A stretch of 64,000 nt of DNA from an uncultured Burkholderiales bacterium (lineage in GTDB: Bacteria > Pseudomonadota > Gammaproteobacteria > Burkholderiales > Burkholderiaceae_C), in NCBI GenBank assembly GCA_903832625.1, contig CAILCI010000060.1:1-64000 (forward strand). Reading direction: 5' to 3'. The position numbers and the translations under genes were made by a program. Position 1 is the stretch's first letter, and each line of letters opens with the position of its first letter. The notes beneath the pieces were generated by a model. The model was given only the letters and a program-made list of their open reading frames with translations, did not search any database and was not told where the DNA came from. Below are positions 27,467 through 36,797 of the stretch, piece after piece.

Positions 27467-28324
27467 TCACTGAATGCGCTCGGCCAGCAAATCCCACACG
27501 GGTGTGAGTTGACCGGGCAGCCAAGGCAGCGCGCCTAAGTCGATGCGGCTTTCGTCTGGGCTGTGAAAGTCGCTGCCACGTGATGCGGCGAGATCAAATT
27601 CTTGCGCCATGTCGGCGTATTTCACGTATTCGTCGGGTGTGTGTGAGCCTGTGACCACCTCAACCGCGCGGCCACCGTGAGCTTTGAATTCGGTAAAGAG
27701 CGCATATTCCTCGTTGGCTGTGAAACCATAACGTCCCGGGTGTGCAATGACTGCCACGCCATGTGCGTTGACGATCCAGCCGACAGCGTCTTTGAGGCTG
27801 GCCCAGCGGTGCGGCACAAAGCCGGGCTTGCCTTCGGTGAGGTAGCGTCGAAACACCTCGGAAGTATCTTGGCACACGCCTGTTTCGACCAAAAAGCGTG
27901 CAAAGTGGGTACGAGAAATGAGCTCTGGGTTGCCCGCGTATTTGAGAGCGCCTTGGTAGGCATCACGAATGCCGACTTTGGCCAGGCCGTCTGACATTTC
28001 TTGCGCTCGCTCGCTGCGACCCCCGCGAGTGCTACGCAGGCCTTGCACCATGTCGGTGTTGTCAGCATCAAAACCCAAGCCCACGATGTGCACGGTTTTG
28101 CCTGCAAAGGTGATGGAAATTTCGGTGCCTGTGAGGTAGGGAAGTTGACACGCTTTGGCTGCGGCCATGGCGCGGTGTTGCCCGCCAATTTCATCGTGAT
28201 CGGTCAATGCCCAGAGTTCAACACCGTTGGCTTTGGCACGCGCTGCCAAGACTTCGGGTGTGAGCGTGCCATCCGAGATGACGGAGTGGCAATGCAAATC
28301 GGCGTTGAGGATGTTTGTACTCAC
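27467..28324 (-). CDS. rnm: PHP-domain 5'-3' exonuclease RNase AM (YciV/TrpH-like)
   Basis: A 285-residue PHP phosphoesterase using GTG 28324 as start (an extension to 28360 is possible). Metal ligands appear as DLHCHSVISDG near the N-terminus, LTDHDEIGG, the GTEIS glutamate, AHPGRYGF and ASRGSDFH, the full PHP set. E. coli Rnm/YciV trims rRNA 5' ends and also hydrolyses 3',5'-bisnucleotides. Neighbour of yciO as in enterobacteria; its start overlaps or abuts the tatD stop. Confidence 0.9.
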   Translation of the reverse strand: MSTNILNADLHCHSVISDGTLTPEVLAARAKANGVELWALTDHDEIGGQHRAMAAAKACQLPYLTGTEISITFAGKTVHIVGLGFDADNTDMVQGLRSTRGGRSERAQEMSDGLAKVGIRDAYQGALKYAGNPELISRTHFARFLVETGVCQDTSEVFRRYLTEGKPGFVPHRWASLKDAVGWIVNAHGVAVIAHPGRYGFTANEEYALFTEFKAHGGRAVEVVTGSHTPDEYVKYADMAQEFDLAASRGSDFHSPDESRIDLGALPWLPGQLTPVWDLLAERIQ

Positions 28325-28328
28325 GCGC

Positions 28329-29174
28329 TTATTGTAGGCGGGGCAGGGCGGCGCGGGCATTCGCCGTGGTGACAGCGGCCAGTTCTTCTAAGCTGATGCT
28401 GCGCAGATCGGCCAAGACCTGCGCAATGCGGGGCAACTCTGCGGGACTGTTGCGACCTTGCGGCGTGCCTGCGGCGCGTTGCTCGGCAGTGGTGTAGAGC
28501 CAATGTGGCGGGATGTCAGGCGCGTCGGTCTCCAGCACCAAGGCTGAAATTGGCAACTCGGCTGCCAAGCGGCGCAATTGCAAGGCGCGATCAAAGGTGA
28601 GCGCGCCGCCAAAGCCCAGCTTAAAGCCTAGGTCTATGAAGTTGTGCGCTTGTTGCAAGCTGCCGTTGAAGGCATGGGCGATGCCGCCCCCAACTTGAAT
28701 TTGCCGCAGTTCTTTGAGCAACGCATCAGCGCTTCGGCGTACATGGAGAATGACTGGCAGGCCATGTCGTTTGGCAATTTTGAGTTGTTCGCGGTAGAAA
28801 TAGCGCTGGCGTTCAAACGCCTCGGTTGTGTTGAGTTCGGGGACAAAACCGTCTAAGCCGATTTCGCCCACGGCCACGAGTTTTGGGTCGTCCAAGTGCG
28901 TTGTCAGCTGTTCGTCCAGGGTTTGTAAATCTTCGGTTTTGGCGCGTGGCGTGTAGAGCGGGTGAATGCCAAGGGCGTACGCACCAGAATGCGGTTGTGA
29001 GTCGGCATCAGAACACGCATGTGCCAACTCCCGCACAGCTTGAAAATTAGCCACCTCAACCGCTGGAATCACGCATTGCGCCACGCCGCGTTGACGTGCT
29101 TGGACGCGAGCTTGCAAACGGTCGGCGTCAAACTCTGCGGCGTCTAAGTGGCAATGGGTGTCAATCCAGTGCAT
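28329..29174 (-). CDS. TatD-family metal-dependent hydrolase
   Basis: A 281-residue amidohydrolase-fold protein: DTHCHLDAAEFD at the N-terminus, AVGEIGLDGF, HVRRSADA and the late ETDAPDIPPH motif supply the metal-binding residues. TatD relatives are 3'-5' exonucleases acting on DNA and RNA or quality-control hydrolases. It begins 10 bases after lolD ends on the minus strand, within the same likely operon. Confidence 0.93.
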   Translation of the reverse strand: MHWIDTHCHLDAAEFDADRLQARVQARQRGVAQCVIPAVEVANFQAVRELAHACSDADSQPHSGAYALGIHPLYTPRAKTEDLQTLDEQLTTHLDDPKLVAVGEIGLDGFVPELNTTEAFERQRYFYREQLKIAKRHGLPVILHVRRSADALLKELRQIQVGGGIAHAFNGSLQQAHNFIDLGFKLGFGGALTFDRALQLRRLAAELPISALVLETDAPDIPPHWLYTTAEQRAAGTPQGRNSPAELPRIAQVLADLRSISLEELAAVTTANARAALPRLQ

Positions 29175-29183
29175 AAAAACCGA

Positions 29184-29870
29184 TCAAAGTTTGCCTTGCA
29201 CCAATTGCAGTTGCCGGTCGCAGCGTGCGGCCAGACGCATGTCATGCGTGACCACGACAAACGCCGTGCCTTGTTCGCGGGCGAGTTGGAGCATCAAATC
29301 AAACACTTGGGTGGCTGTGCTGCTGTCCAAATTGCCTGTGGGCTCGTCGGCCAAGACGCAAGCTGGATGCGTGACCAAAGCCCGTGCAATGGCGACGCGC
29401 TGGCGCTCACCGCCAGACAGCTCGGCGGGACGGTGGTTCACCCTCGCGCCCAATCCCACGGCGTGCAGCATGGCTTGCGCTTGGGCTGCGGCCTCGTGGC
29501 GCGAATTACGCCGAATCCACAGCGGCATGGCCACGTTGTCTAGTGCGGTGAACTCAGGCAGCAAGTGGTGAAATTGGTAAACAAAGCCCAAATGTTGGTT
29601 GCGCAAATCGCCCATTTGCTGTGCATTCAAGCCCGCCAGCGCTTGCCCCATCAGGGTGACTGTGCCGCGCGTCGGGCTGTCCAAGCCACCCAGCAAATGC
29701 AGCAGCGTGCTTTTGCCCGAGCCAGAAGCGCCCACTACGGCCAGCGTTTCGCCGCGTTGAATTTGCAGATTGACGTCTTGCAGCACCGTCACGTCCAAGC
29801 TGCCTTCGGTGAAGCGACGCTCCAAACCTTGCGCCAGCAAGACGGGTTGAAGGGTTGAGGTATCACTCAT
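29184..29870 (-). CDS. lolD: Lipoprotein-releasing system ATPase LolD
   Basis: ABC ATPase powering release of outer-membrane lipoproteins from the inner membrane. 228 residues from ATG 29870, with Walker A GASGSGKS at 47-54, signature [15 protein letters not shown] and Walker [13 protein letters not shown]. The start overlaps the lolC stop by eight bases, so the longer open frame to 29933 lies inside lolC and is not used. Confidence 0.96.
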   Translation of the reverse strand: MSDTSTLQPVLLAQGLERRFTEGSLDVTVLQDVNLQIQRGETLAVVGASGSGKSTLLHLLGGLDSPTRGTVTLMGQALAGLNAQQMGDLRNQHLGFVYQFHHLLPEFTALDNVAMPLWIRRNSRHEAAAQAQAMLHAVGLGARVNHRPAELSGGERQRVAIARALVTHPACVLADEPTGNLDSSTATQVFDLMLQLAREQGTAFVVVTHDMRLAARCDRQLQLVQGKL

Positions 29871-31131
29871 AGCGCAGCGCCTGTGCAGGTTGAACACGGC
29901 TGGCGCGCCAGCTGGGATAGAGCGTGGCCACAAAGGCCATGGCCAATGAAATCAAAGCAATTGGCCAAATATCGCCCGATTGCGGATCGCTGGGCATGCG
30001 GTTGATGAGGTAGATGTCGCGCGGCAAAAAGCTGGTGTTCAAAGCATGTTCAATCGCGGGCACGATCACATCAATGTTTAAGGCAACACCTAAACCCAGT
30101 GCCAACCCGAGCAAAGTGCCCAGCACACCAACGGTCGCGCCTTGCACCACAAAAATTGCCATGATGCTTTTGGGGCTGGCGCCCAAGGTGCGCAAAATCG
30201 CGATGTCGGCGCGTTTGTCGGTCACAGTCATCACCAAAGTGGTCACCAAGTTGAAGGCGGCGACCGCCACGATCAAGGTCAGAATGATGAACATCATGCG
30301 TTTTTCAACTTGCACGGCGGCAAACCAACTGCGGTTTTGCCGGGTCCAATCGCGTACCACCACGTCTGAGCCGAGTTGCGTGGCCAGCTCATAAGCGACC
30401 CAGCGTGCGTCTTGTGGGTTGTTGATTTTTAAACGCAAGCCGCTGGGCGATTCGAGCCTGAAAATGCGCTGCGCGTCTTGCACGTGCATGAGCGCCAAAG
30501 TGGCATCGTATTCATAATGCCCCGAGTCAAACACGCCGCTGACATGCAGTTGTTTTAAGCGCGGCAACACGCCTGCTGGCGTAACTTGTCCGCCGGGCGC
30601 GACCAGTGTGACCGAGTCTCCCGCTTTTACGCCCAAGATGGATGCCAATTCCGCACCCAAAATGACATTGAAACTGTCGGGCTGCAAGGTGTGCAGCGTT
30701 TCGGAAGGAATCTGCTGCATGAAGTCAGCCACCAAGACTTCGCGCTGCGGGTCGATGCCGCGCACTTGTGCGCCGCGCATGTCTTCGCCTCGAGCAATCA
30801 AGGCTTGCTGGCCGACAAAGGGGGCGGCAGCCAGCACTTGCGGGTGCTGCGCCACTTGTTGCAGCAAATGGTCCATATCTGGCAAGCCTTGGCCGTCGGC
30901 GGCAGAGAGCTCGATGTGCGAGACCACCGACAGCATGCGGTCGCGCACCTCTTTTTGAAAACCATTCATGACGCTCAAGACAATGATCAAGGCCGCCACG
31001 CCCAGCGCAATGCCCAACATAGACACGCCGGAGATAAAGGAAATAAAGCCATTGCGACCGGACGAACGCCCAGCACGGGTGTAGCGCCAGCCGATGATCA
31101 GCTCATAAGGAATTTGGAAGGGTTTTGTCAT
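29863..31131 (-). CDS. lolC: Lipoprotein-releasing system permease LolC/LolE
   Basis: FtsX-family permease of 422 residues with one N-terminal helix after [11 protein letters not shown], a large periplasmic domain (about 70-270) and three C-terminal helices ending in [13 protein letters not shown]. It accepts lipoproteins and hands them to LolA, whose gene is at 62.2 kb in this window. Only one LolC/E-type gene is present next to lolD, so it may form a homodimer (LolF-like) unless a second copy lies elsewhere. First gene of the minus-strand run to trpS. Confidence 0.94.
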   Translation of the reverse strand: MTKPFQIPYELIIGWRYTRAGRSSGRNGFISFISGVSMLGIALGVAALIIVLSVMNGFQKEVRDRMLSVVSHIELSAADGQGLPDMDHLLQQVAQHPQVLAAAPFVGQQALIARGEDMRGAQVRGIDPQREVLVADFMQQIPSETLHTLQPDSFNVILGAELASILGVKAGDSVTLVAPGGQVTPAGVLPRLKQLHVSGVFDSGHYEYDATLALMHVQDAQRIFRLESPSGLRLKINNPQDARWVAYELATQLGSDVVVRDWTRQNRSWFAAVQVEKRMMFIILTLIVAVAAFNLVTTLVMTVTDKRADIAILRTLGASPKSIMAIFVVQGATVGVLGTLLGLALGLGVALNIDVIVPAIEHALNTSFLPRDIYLINRMPSDPQSGDIWPIALISLAMAFVATLYPSWRASRVQPAQALRYE

Positions 31132-31170
31132 AGCTCTGAGCGCAATTGTGTCATCACGGACAATGAGGCC

Positions 31171-32124
31171 ATGTTGACCACTGTTTTGCCTTTCTCTCTG
31201 TGGCTCTTGCCTGCGGCTGAGCGCAAGCCCTATGCAGCTCAAATGGCGCAAACTGCTTTGCCCCATCTAAGCCAATGGCTGGCTCAGGCGCGTTGCGTGA
31301 GCCAGCACCGCTTGCCCGAAACCGCCTTGACCTCTGCTCATGAATGGGCGCTGGCGCAAGCCCAAGGCGCAAGCGGTTTGCAAGATGGTTTGTTGCCCAG
31401 CGCCGCATTGGCCGCGCAAACATTGGGTTTGACGAGCGCCCCCGATGAAGGCTGGGCCATACTGAGTTTGTGTCACTGGCAGGTCAGCAACGGTCAAGTG
31501 ATTTTGGGCGACCCGCAGCAGTTGCTGTTAGACGAGGCCACCGACGCGCAATTGTTTGCAGCCATGCAGCCGTTTTTTGCCGAAGATGGTGTGAGCCTCT
31601 TTCCATGGCGCACTGGGCATTGGTTGGCGAAATCCAAAACCTTTGTGAACTTACCCACGGCTTCTCTGGAGCGTGTGCTGGGGCGCAACATCAATGCTTG
31701 GCTGATTGGCGGGGAACATCCCAATGCACAGGCGCAATTGGTGCGACGTTTGCAAAACGAAATGCAAATGTGGCTCTACACACACCAAGTCAATGCGCAG
31801 CGTGCCGTGAGCATCAACTCGTTTTGGCTGCATGGCACGGGCAGCTTGTCAACAAACGCAACTCCGCAACCCGTGGTGCTGCAAGAAGCTTTGCGCGAGA
31901 GCGCTTTGCAGCACGACTTTTTGGCTTGGCTTGAGGCTTGGAAGCAGCTCGATGGCAGTGAGTTTTTCGCAGCCCTGCAGTCGCCAAAACGTTTGATCTT
32001 GTGTGGCGAAGATGCCTTTCATGTGTATGAGTCGTTCACGCCGAGTTGGTGGCACAAGCTGCGCCAACGTTGGTCACCGAACACGCTTGACCAAGCATTG
32101 TTCATTTCCCCGCAAGAAGATTAA
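31171..32124 (+). CDS. RpfE-like conserved protein upstream of recJ
   Basis: A 317-residue cytoplasmic protein without signal or membrane segments. Its WLIGGEHPNAQAQLVRRLQNEM and SINSFWLHGTG segments and its place directly before recJ fit the RpfE-type family found in beta- and xanthomonad proteobacteria (also described as related to phosphoglycerate mutase folds). No biochemical function is established. ATG 31171 is divergent from lolC, 40 bases away; earlier in-frame codons are antisense to lolC. The recJ start is six bases after its stop. Confidence 0.7.
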   Translation: MLTTVLPFSLWLLPAAERKPYAAQMAQTALPHLSQWLAQARCVSQHRLPETALTSAHEWALAQAQGASGLQDGLLPSAALAAQTLGLTSAPDEGWAILSLCHWQVSNGQVILGDPQQLLLDEATDAQLFAAMQPFFAEDGVSLFPWRTGHWLAKSKTFVNLPTASLERVLGRNINAWLIGGEHPNAQAQLVRRLQNEMQMWLYTHQVNAQRAVSINSFWLHGTGSLSTNATPQPVVLQEALRESALQHDFLAWLEAWKQLDGSEFFAALQSPKRLILCGEDAFHVYESFTPSWWHKLRQRWSPNTLDQALFISPQED

Positions 32125-32130
32125 ACCCCC

Positions 32131-33843
32131 ATGCAACTGATTCCAAGAGACATTCCGCCGCGCAGCGTTTGGGCGCTTGAGCAAGCGGGCGTTCATCCTT
32201 TGTTGGCTAGGCTTTATGCCGCACGCGGCGTCAACGATGCACAAATTTTGGACACCTCGCTGGCGCATTTGCTGCCGCCTGCGGGCTTGAAGGGCATCGA
32301 CGAAGCCGCGCAAATTTTGGTGAACGCCATCGCAGAACAGAAAAAACTCTGCATCGTGGCCGATTACGACTGCGACGGCGCAACCGCCTGCGCCGTGGCC
32401 TTGCGCGGTTTGCGCATGTTGGGTGCGAAGCATGTGAGCTACATCGTGCCCGATCGCGTGGTGGACGGCTACGGCTTGACGCCGCCCATTTCCCAGCGCG
32501 TCAAAGCCAGTGGCGCAGACGTGCTCATCACGGTGGACAACGGCATTGCCAGCGTTGCTGGCGTGGCAGCAGCCAAAGCTTTGGGGCTGACGGTGTTGGT
32601 GACCGACCACCATTTGCCTGCGCAAACGCTGCCCGAGGCCGATGCCATCGTCAACCCCAATCAGCCGGGCTGTAACTTTGAAAGCAAGGCCTTGGCCGGC
32701 GTGGGCGTGATGTTTTATGTGTTGCTGGCCGTTCGCGCCAAGCTGCGCGAGAGCGGCGTATTTGATGCCCAAACCCAGCCCAAGCTCGATGTGCTTTTGC
32801 CCTTGGTGGCCTTGGGCACGGTGGCCGATGTGGTCAAGCTCGACGCCAACAATCGCCGCTTGGTGGCGCAAGGTTTGGCGCGGATTCGCAAGGGGCAAAT
32901 GCCTGCTGGCATGGCTGCTCTCTTGTCGGTAGCAGGCCGGCAAAGTGCGCAATGCAGTGCGCAAGATTTTGGTTTTGCCATGGGGCCGCGCATCAATGCG
33001 GCCGGGCGTTTGTCCGACATGACTCTGGGCATTGAGTGCTTGAGCACCGACGACATGGGCAAGGCCACAGAATTGGCAGCGGCGCTTGAGCGCATCAACC
33101 GCGAGCGGCGCGACATTGAAGGCGATATGCGTGAACAAGCGCTGGAATTGGCGCAACAAATGTTTGACCCCGACGAGCCCGCACCCCCCGCCTTGTGCGT
33201 GTTTGATCCTGACTTTCATGAAGGCGTGGTGGGCATTGTGGCGGCCAAGCTCAAAGATTTGCACCATCGACCCACCTTTGTGTTTGCGCCCAGCCAGGCG
33301 GCGGGTAAAGAGAATGAGCTCAAAGGTTCGGGGCGCTCCATTCCCGGCTTTCATTTGCGCGACGCCTTGGATTTGATTGCGAAGCGCCACCCTGAGGTAT
33401 TGCAGCGCTTTGGTGGACATGCCATGGCCGCAGGTTGCACTTTAGAAGAAGAGCATCTGGAAACCTTTGAAGCCGCCTTGCAACAAGTCGCGCAAGAATG
33501 GTTGGACGAAGCCACTTTGCAGCGCAAACTCCAAACCGATGGCGCGCTTCCGCTTGAATACCGCCGCCCTGACATGGCCGACACCCTTTTGCGCGAAGTC
33601 TGGGGGCAGGGCTTTGCCGCGCCTACTTTTAGCGAAGAGTTGGAAGTGGTGAGCCAGCGCATCGTGGGCGAAAAACACTTGTCGCTGCGCTTGAAACACC
33701 AAGGCCAGCCAGTTGACGGCATTTGGTTTGGCCGCGTCGATCCGCTGCCCACCAAAGCCCATTTGGCCTACCGCTTGCAAGCCGATGAATGGCAAGGCGT
33801 CAAGCGGGTTCAGTTTGTGATTGAAGCCATGGCACAAGACTGA
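32131..33843 (+). CDS. recJ: Single-stranded-DNA-specific exonuclease RecJ
   Basis: 5'-3' ssDNA exonuclease used in recombination and mismatch repair, 570 residues. DHH-family motifs are clear: VADYDCDGA at 77-85, VDNGIA near 135, VTDHH at 157-161 with D159-H160-H161, and the DHHA1 part with GRSIPGFHLRDAL and RFGGHAMAAGCTL. OB-type C-terminal domain present. Cotranscribed with the RpfE-like gene. Confidence 0.97.
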   Translation: MQLIPRDIPPRSVWALEQAGVHPLLARLYAARGVNDAQILDTSLAHLLPPAGLKGIDEAAQILVNAIAEQKKLCIVADYDCDGATACAVALRGLRMLGAKHVSYIVPDRVVDGYGLTPPISQRVKASGADVLITVDNGIASVAGVAAAKALGLTVLVTDHHLPAQTLPEADAIVNPNQPGCNFESKALAGVGVMFYVLLAVRAKLRESGVFDAQTQPKLDVLLPLVALGTVADVVKLDANNRRLVAQGLARIRKGQMPAGMAALLSVAGRQSAQCSAQDFGFAMGPRINAAGRLSDMTLGIECLSTDDMGKATELAAALERINRERRDIEGDMREQALELAQQMFDPDEPAPPALCVFDPDFHEGVVGIVAAKLKDLHHRPTFVFAPSQAAGKENELKGSGRSIPGFHLRDALDLIAKRHPEVLQRFGGHAMAAGCTLEEEHLETFEAALQQVAQEWLDEATLQRKLQTDGALPLEYRRPDMADTLLREVWGQGFAAPTFSEELEVVSQRIVGEKHLSLRLKHQGQPVDGIWFGRVDPLPTKAHLAYRLQADEWQGVKRVQFVIEAMAQD

Positions 33844-33852
33844 GGAAAAACG

Positions 33853-34611
33853 ATGGCCAGCAACAAAAAACCAGCCCTGCCCGAAGTCAATTTCTCAGAT
33901 TACGGTGCGGTGCGCTATTTGCATTTAGGGACGGAGTGGGTGCAAGGCTCGATGTTGATTGACGCCCCCTTTGACATTCATTTGGAGTATGTGCAGCGCA
34001 TGATGGCGTGGCTTTTGTTTGTGGACATTGACAAAGTGGGCAAACTCCACGCCATGCAACTGGGCTTGGGTGCGGCCTCGCTGACCAAGTTTTGCCACAA
34101 ACATTTGCGCATGAAAACCACGGCCATCGAACTCAACCCGCAAGTGGTGGCCGCGTGTCGTTTGTGGTTCAAACTGCCTGCCGACAGCGCCAAATTGCAA
34201 GTCGTTTTGGGCGACGCCGCCGAGGTGGCGCGGCATGATTTGTGGCGCGGCCAAATTGACGCGCTGCAAGTCGATTTGTACGACCACGAAGCCGCCAGCC
34301 CCGTGCTCGACAGCGAAGCCTTTTATGCCGATTGCCGACAACTCCTCACCGACGAAGGCTGCATGACAGTCAACCTGTTTGGCCGCAGCTCCAGCTATGA
34401 GCAAAGCTTGAAAAAAATCTGTGCGGTATTTGGCGAAGCTTCGGTCTGGGCGTTCAAGCCCACGCGCGAAGGCAATACGGTCATCTTGGCCTTGCGCACA
34501 CCGCAGCACTTCAAGCGCGGCGAGTTGCTCGAACGCGCCGAAGCGATTCAAGCCAAGTGGCCGCTGCCCGCCACCAAATGGTTGCGGGTGTTCAAATCTG
34601 TTGCCGCATGA
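33853..34611 (+). CDS. Spermidine-synthase-like methyltransferase-fold protein
   Basis: A 252-residue Rossmann-fold protein related to polyamine aminopropyltransferases. The nucleotide-binding loop is MQLGLGAASLTKF followed by the acidic IELNP, and a later VDLYDHEAASP segment corresponds to the catalytic Asp region. The canonical GGGDGG and the polyamine-binding N-terminal gate of SpeE are not seen, so a true spermidine synthase is doubtful. Follows recJ by nine bases. Confidence 0.75.
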   Translation: MASNKKPALPEVNFSDYGAVRYLHLGTEWVQGSMLIDAPFDIHLEYVQRMMAWLLFVDIDKVGKLHAMQLGLGAASLTKFCHKHLRMKTTAIELNPQVVAACRLWFKLPADSAKLQVVLGDAAEVARHDLWRGQIDALQVDLYDHEAASPVLDSEAFYADCRQLLTDEGCMTVNLFGRSSSYEQSLKKICAVFGEASVWAFKPTREGNTVILALRTPQHFKRGELLERAEAIQAKWPLPATKWLRVFKSVAA

Positions 34612-34612
34612 A

Positions 34613-34628
34613 CTAGGGGTTTCCCTAG
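34613..34628 (+). promoter_or_regulatory. Inverted repeat CTAGGG-N4-CCCTAG upstream of tctBA
   Basis: A perfect 6-bp inverted repeat with a 4-base centre, two bases after the preceding stop codon and about 97 bases before the tctB start. No T-run follows, so it is more likely an operator for the tct genes than a terminator. The regulator is unknown. Confidence 0.45.
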
Positions 34629-34724
34629 TCTGTGAGAGGCCTATTCCTAGGTGTAACCCACATCCGAAGACTTGGGGCTGAGCGCCACAATTTGAGAGAT
34701 ATATTTTTGGAGCGAGGGAATGAA

Positions 34725-35210
34725 ATGATCAAAAGTCAAAAAGACTTCTACTCCGGCCTGATGTTCACATTGGTCGGCGCAGGTTTTGCATTAGGTGCAA
34801 GCAACTACTCTGTCGGAACAGGGGCTCGCATGGGCCCTGGTTACTTTCCGATGATGCTGGGCATTGTGTTGGCTGTTCTGGGTGCGTTTGTGACCTTTTA
34901 TTCTTTGGTCGAACACACTGAAGACGGTGACAAAGTCGGTGCTTTTGCATGGCGACCCTTGGGCTATGTGCTGGGTGCGAACTTGGCCTTTGGCGTGTTG
35001 TTGGGCGGCTTGCCCAGCATCGGCTTGCCTGCGATGGGCTTGATTGCAGCCATTTTTGCCTTGACCATCATTGCCAGCAAAGCGGGAGACAGCTTTGTTT
35101 GGAAGGATGTGATTTTGCTGGCTCTTGTGTTGTCCGCAGGCAGCTATGTGGCGTTCATCTTGCTGCTCAAATTGCAGATGCCCGTTTGGCCAACATTCAT
35201 CACCGGTTGA
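34725..35210 (+). CDS. tctB: Tripartite tricarboxylate transporter small subunit TctB
   Basis: A 161-residue membrane protein with four predicted helices and the TctB-typical beginning (SGLMFTLVGAGFALGASNY, then GTGARMGPGYFPMMLG). TctB is the small membrane component of the periplasmic-binding-protein-dependent, sodium-driven tricarboxylate uptake system. ATG 34725 follows GAGGGA; the out-of-frame ATG at 34720 is not used. tctA starts 17 bases later. Confidence 0.92.
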   Translation: MIKSQKDFYSGLMFTLVGAGFALGASNYSVGTGARMGPGYFPMMLGIVLAVLGAFVTFYSLVEHTEDGDKVGAFAWRPLGYVLGANLAFGVLLGGLPSIGLPAMGLIAAIFALTIIASKAGDSFVWKDVILLALVLSAGSYVAFILLLKLQMPVWPTFITG

Positions 35211-35227
35211 TTCGGGAGAGATAAAAC

Positions 35228-36739
35228 ATGGATTTATTTTCAAACCTCGCATTGGGCTTTGGCGTGGCGTTCACGCCCATCAACCTGATGTACGCCTTGG
35301 TCGGTTGTATTTTGGGTACGCTCATTGGCGTGTTGCCCGGCATTGGCCCGGTGGCGACCATCGCCATGCTGTTGCCAGCGACTTACGCTTTGCCACCCGT
35401 GTCGGCGCTCATCATGTTGGCCGGTATTTACTACGGTGCGCAGTACGGTGGCTCAACCACCGCCATTTTGGTGAACTTGCCGGGCGAGGCCTCATCGGTC
35501 GTGACCACGATTGACGGCTACCAAATGGCACGCAAAGGCCGCGCAGGACCGGCTTTGGCAGCGGCGGGCTTGGGTTCGTTTTTTGCGGGTTCGGTGGGCA
35601 CCTTGATCTTGGCGGCGTTTGCGCCTCCTTTGACCGAGTTGGCCTTCAAGTTCGGCCCCGCTGAATATTTCTCGCTCATGATTTTGGGCTTGATTGGCGC
35701 GGTGGTGTTGGCCTCAGGCTCTTTGCTCAAAGCGATTGCAATGATTGTGCTGGGCTTGCTCTTGGGCTTGGTGGGCACCGATGTGAACTCGGGCGTAGCA
35801 CGGTTTAGCTTTGACATTCCAGAGTTGACTGACGGCATTGGCTTTGTGACGGTGGCGATGGGTATTTTTGGCTATGGCGAGATCATCTCCAACCTGTCTA
35901 AGCCCGAGGAAGACCGCGAGTTGCTGACCGGCAAAGTCGAAGGCTTGTTCCCGACCAAAGAAGATTTCAAAAACATGTTGCCCGCGGTGCTGCGCGGCAC
36001 GGCGTTGGGTTCGGTGTTGGGCGTGTTGCCCGGCGGCGGCGCATTGTTGGCAGCGTTTGCGGCCTACACGATTGAGAAAAAAATCAAACTCAAACCCGGT
36101 GAAGTGCCCTTTGGTCAAGGCAATATTCGCGGCGTGGCTTCGCCCGAGTCTGCCAACAACGCGGGTGCGCAAACATCGTTCATTCCATTGCTGACCTTGG
36201 GCATTCCACCCAACGCGGTGATGGCCTTGATGGTGGGCGCGATGACGATTCACAACATCCAACCCGGCCCCCAAGTCATGACCAGCAACCCTGAGTTGTT
36301 TTGGGGCTTGATTGCCTCGATGTGGATTGGCAACTTGATGCTGGTGATTTTGAACTTGCCGCTCATTGGCATGTGGATCAAGCTGTTGTCTGTGCCTTAT
36401 CGCTTCTTGTTCCCCGCCATTGTCTTGTTCTGTGCGATTGGCGTGTACTCGACCAACAACAACACCTTTGACATTTGGATGGTGGCTGCCTTGGGCTTTG
36501 TGGGCTATTTGTTCCTCAAGCTCGGATGCGAGCCAGCGCCTTTGCTGCTGGGCTTTATTTTGGGACCCATGATGGAAGAAAACTTGCGCCGTGCATTGCT
36601 GCTCTCGCGTGGCGACTGGTCGGTGTTCATCACCCGTCCTTTGTCTGGCGGCTTGTTGGCGGCGGCGGTGTTGTTGCTCATCATCGTGCTCTTGCCTTCG
36701 ATTCGCTCCAAGCGAGAAGAAGCCTTCGTCGAAGAGTGA
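35228..36739 (+). CDS. tctA: Tripartite tricarboxylate transporter large subunit TctA
   Basis: A 503-residue transporter with about 12 hydrophobic segments. Hallmarks are GTLIGVLPGIGPVATIA near residue 36 and the related internal repeat GSVLGVLPGGGALLAAF near 260, plus ESANNAGAQTSFIPLLTLGIP. It imports citrate-like or other carboxylates with a TctC binding protein, but no tctC is beside it, so the substrate cannot be inferred. A terminator follows 28 bases after the stop. Confidence 0.95.
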   Translation: MDLFSNLALGFGVAFTPINLMYALVGCILGTLIGVLPGIGPVATIAMLLPATYALPPVSALIMLAGIYYGAQYGGSTTAILVNLPGEASSVVTTIDGYQMARKGRAGPALAAAGLGSFFAGSVGTLILAAFAPPLTELAFKFGPAEYFSLMILGLIGAVVLASGSLLKAIAMIVLGLLLGLVGTDVNSGVARFSFDIPELTDGIGFVTVAMGIFGYGEIISNLSKPEEDRELLTGKVEGLFPTKEDFKNMLPAVLRGTALGSVLGVLPGGGALLAAFAAYTIEKKIKLKPGEVPFGQGNIRGVASPESANNAGAQTSFIPLLTLGIPPNAVMALMVGAMTIHNIQPGPQVMTSNPELFWGLIASMWIGNLMLVILNLPLIGMWIKLLSVPYRFLFPAIVLFCAIGVYSTNNNTFDIWMVAALGFVGYLFLKLGCEPAPLLLGFILGPMMEENLRRALLLSRGDWSVFITRPLSGGLLAAAVLLLIIVLLPSIRSKREEAFVEE

Positions 36740-36766
36740 TCTTCTTGACTTCACTTTGCAACATCT

Positions 36767-36794
36767 AAAAACGGCACCCTTGGGGTGCCGTTTT
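36767..36794 (+). terminator. Intrinsic terminator after tctA
   Basis: AAAACGGCACCC-TTG-GGGTGCCGTTTT is an almost perfect hairpin ending in a T-run, 28 bases after tctA. It stops three bases before the ATG of the next gene, so any ribosome binding site of that gene lies within the hairpin. Confidence 0.9.
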
Positions 36795-36797
36795 GCT

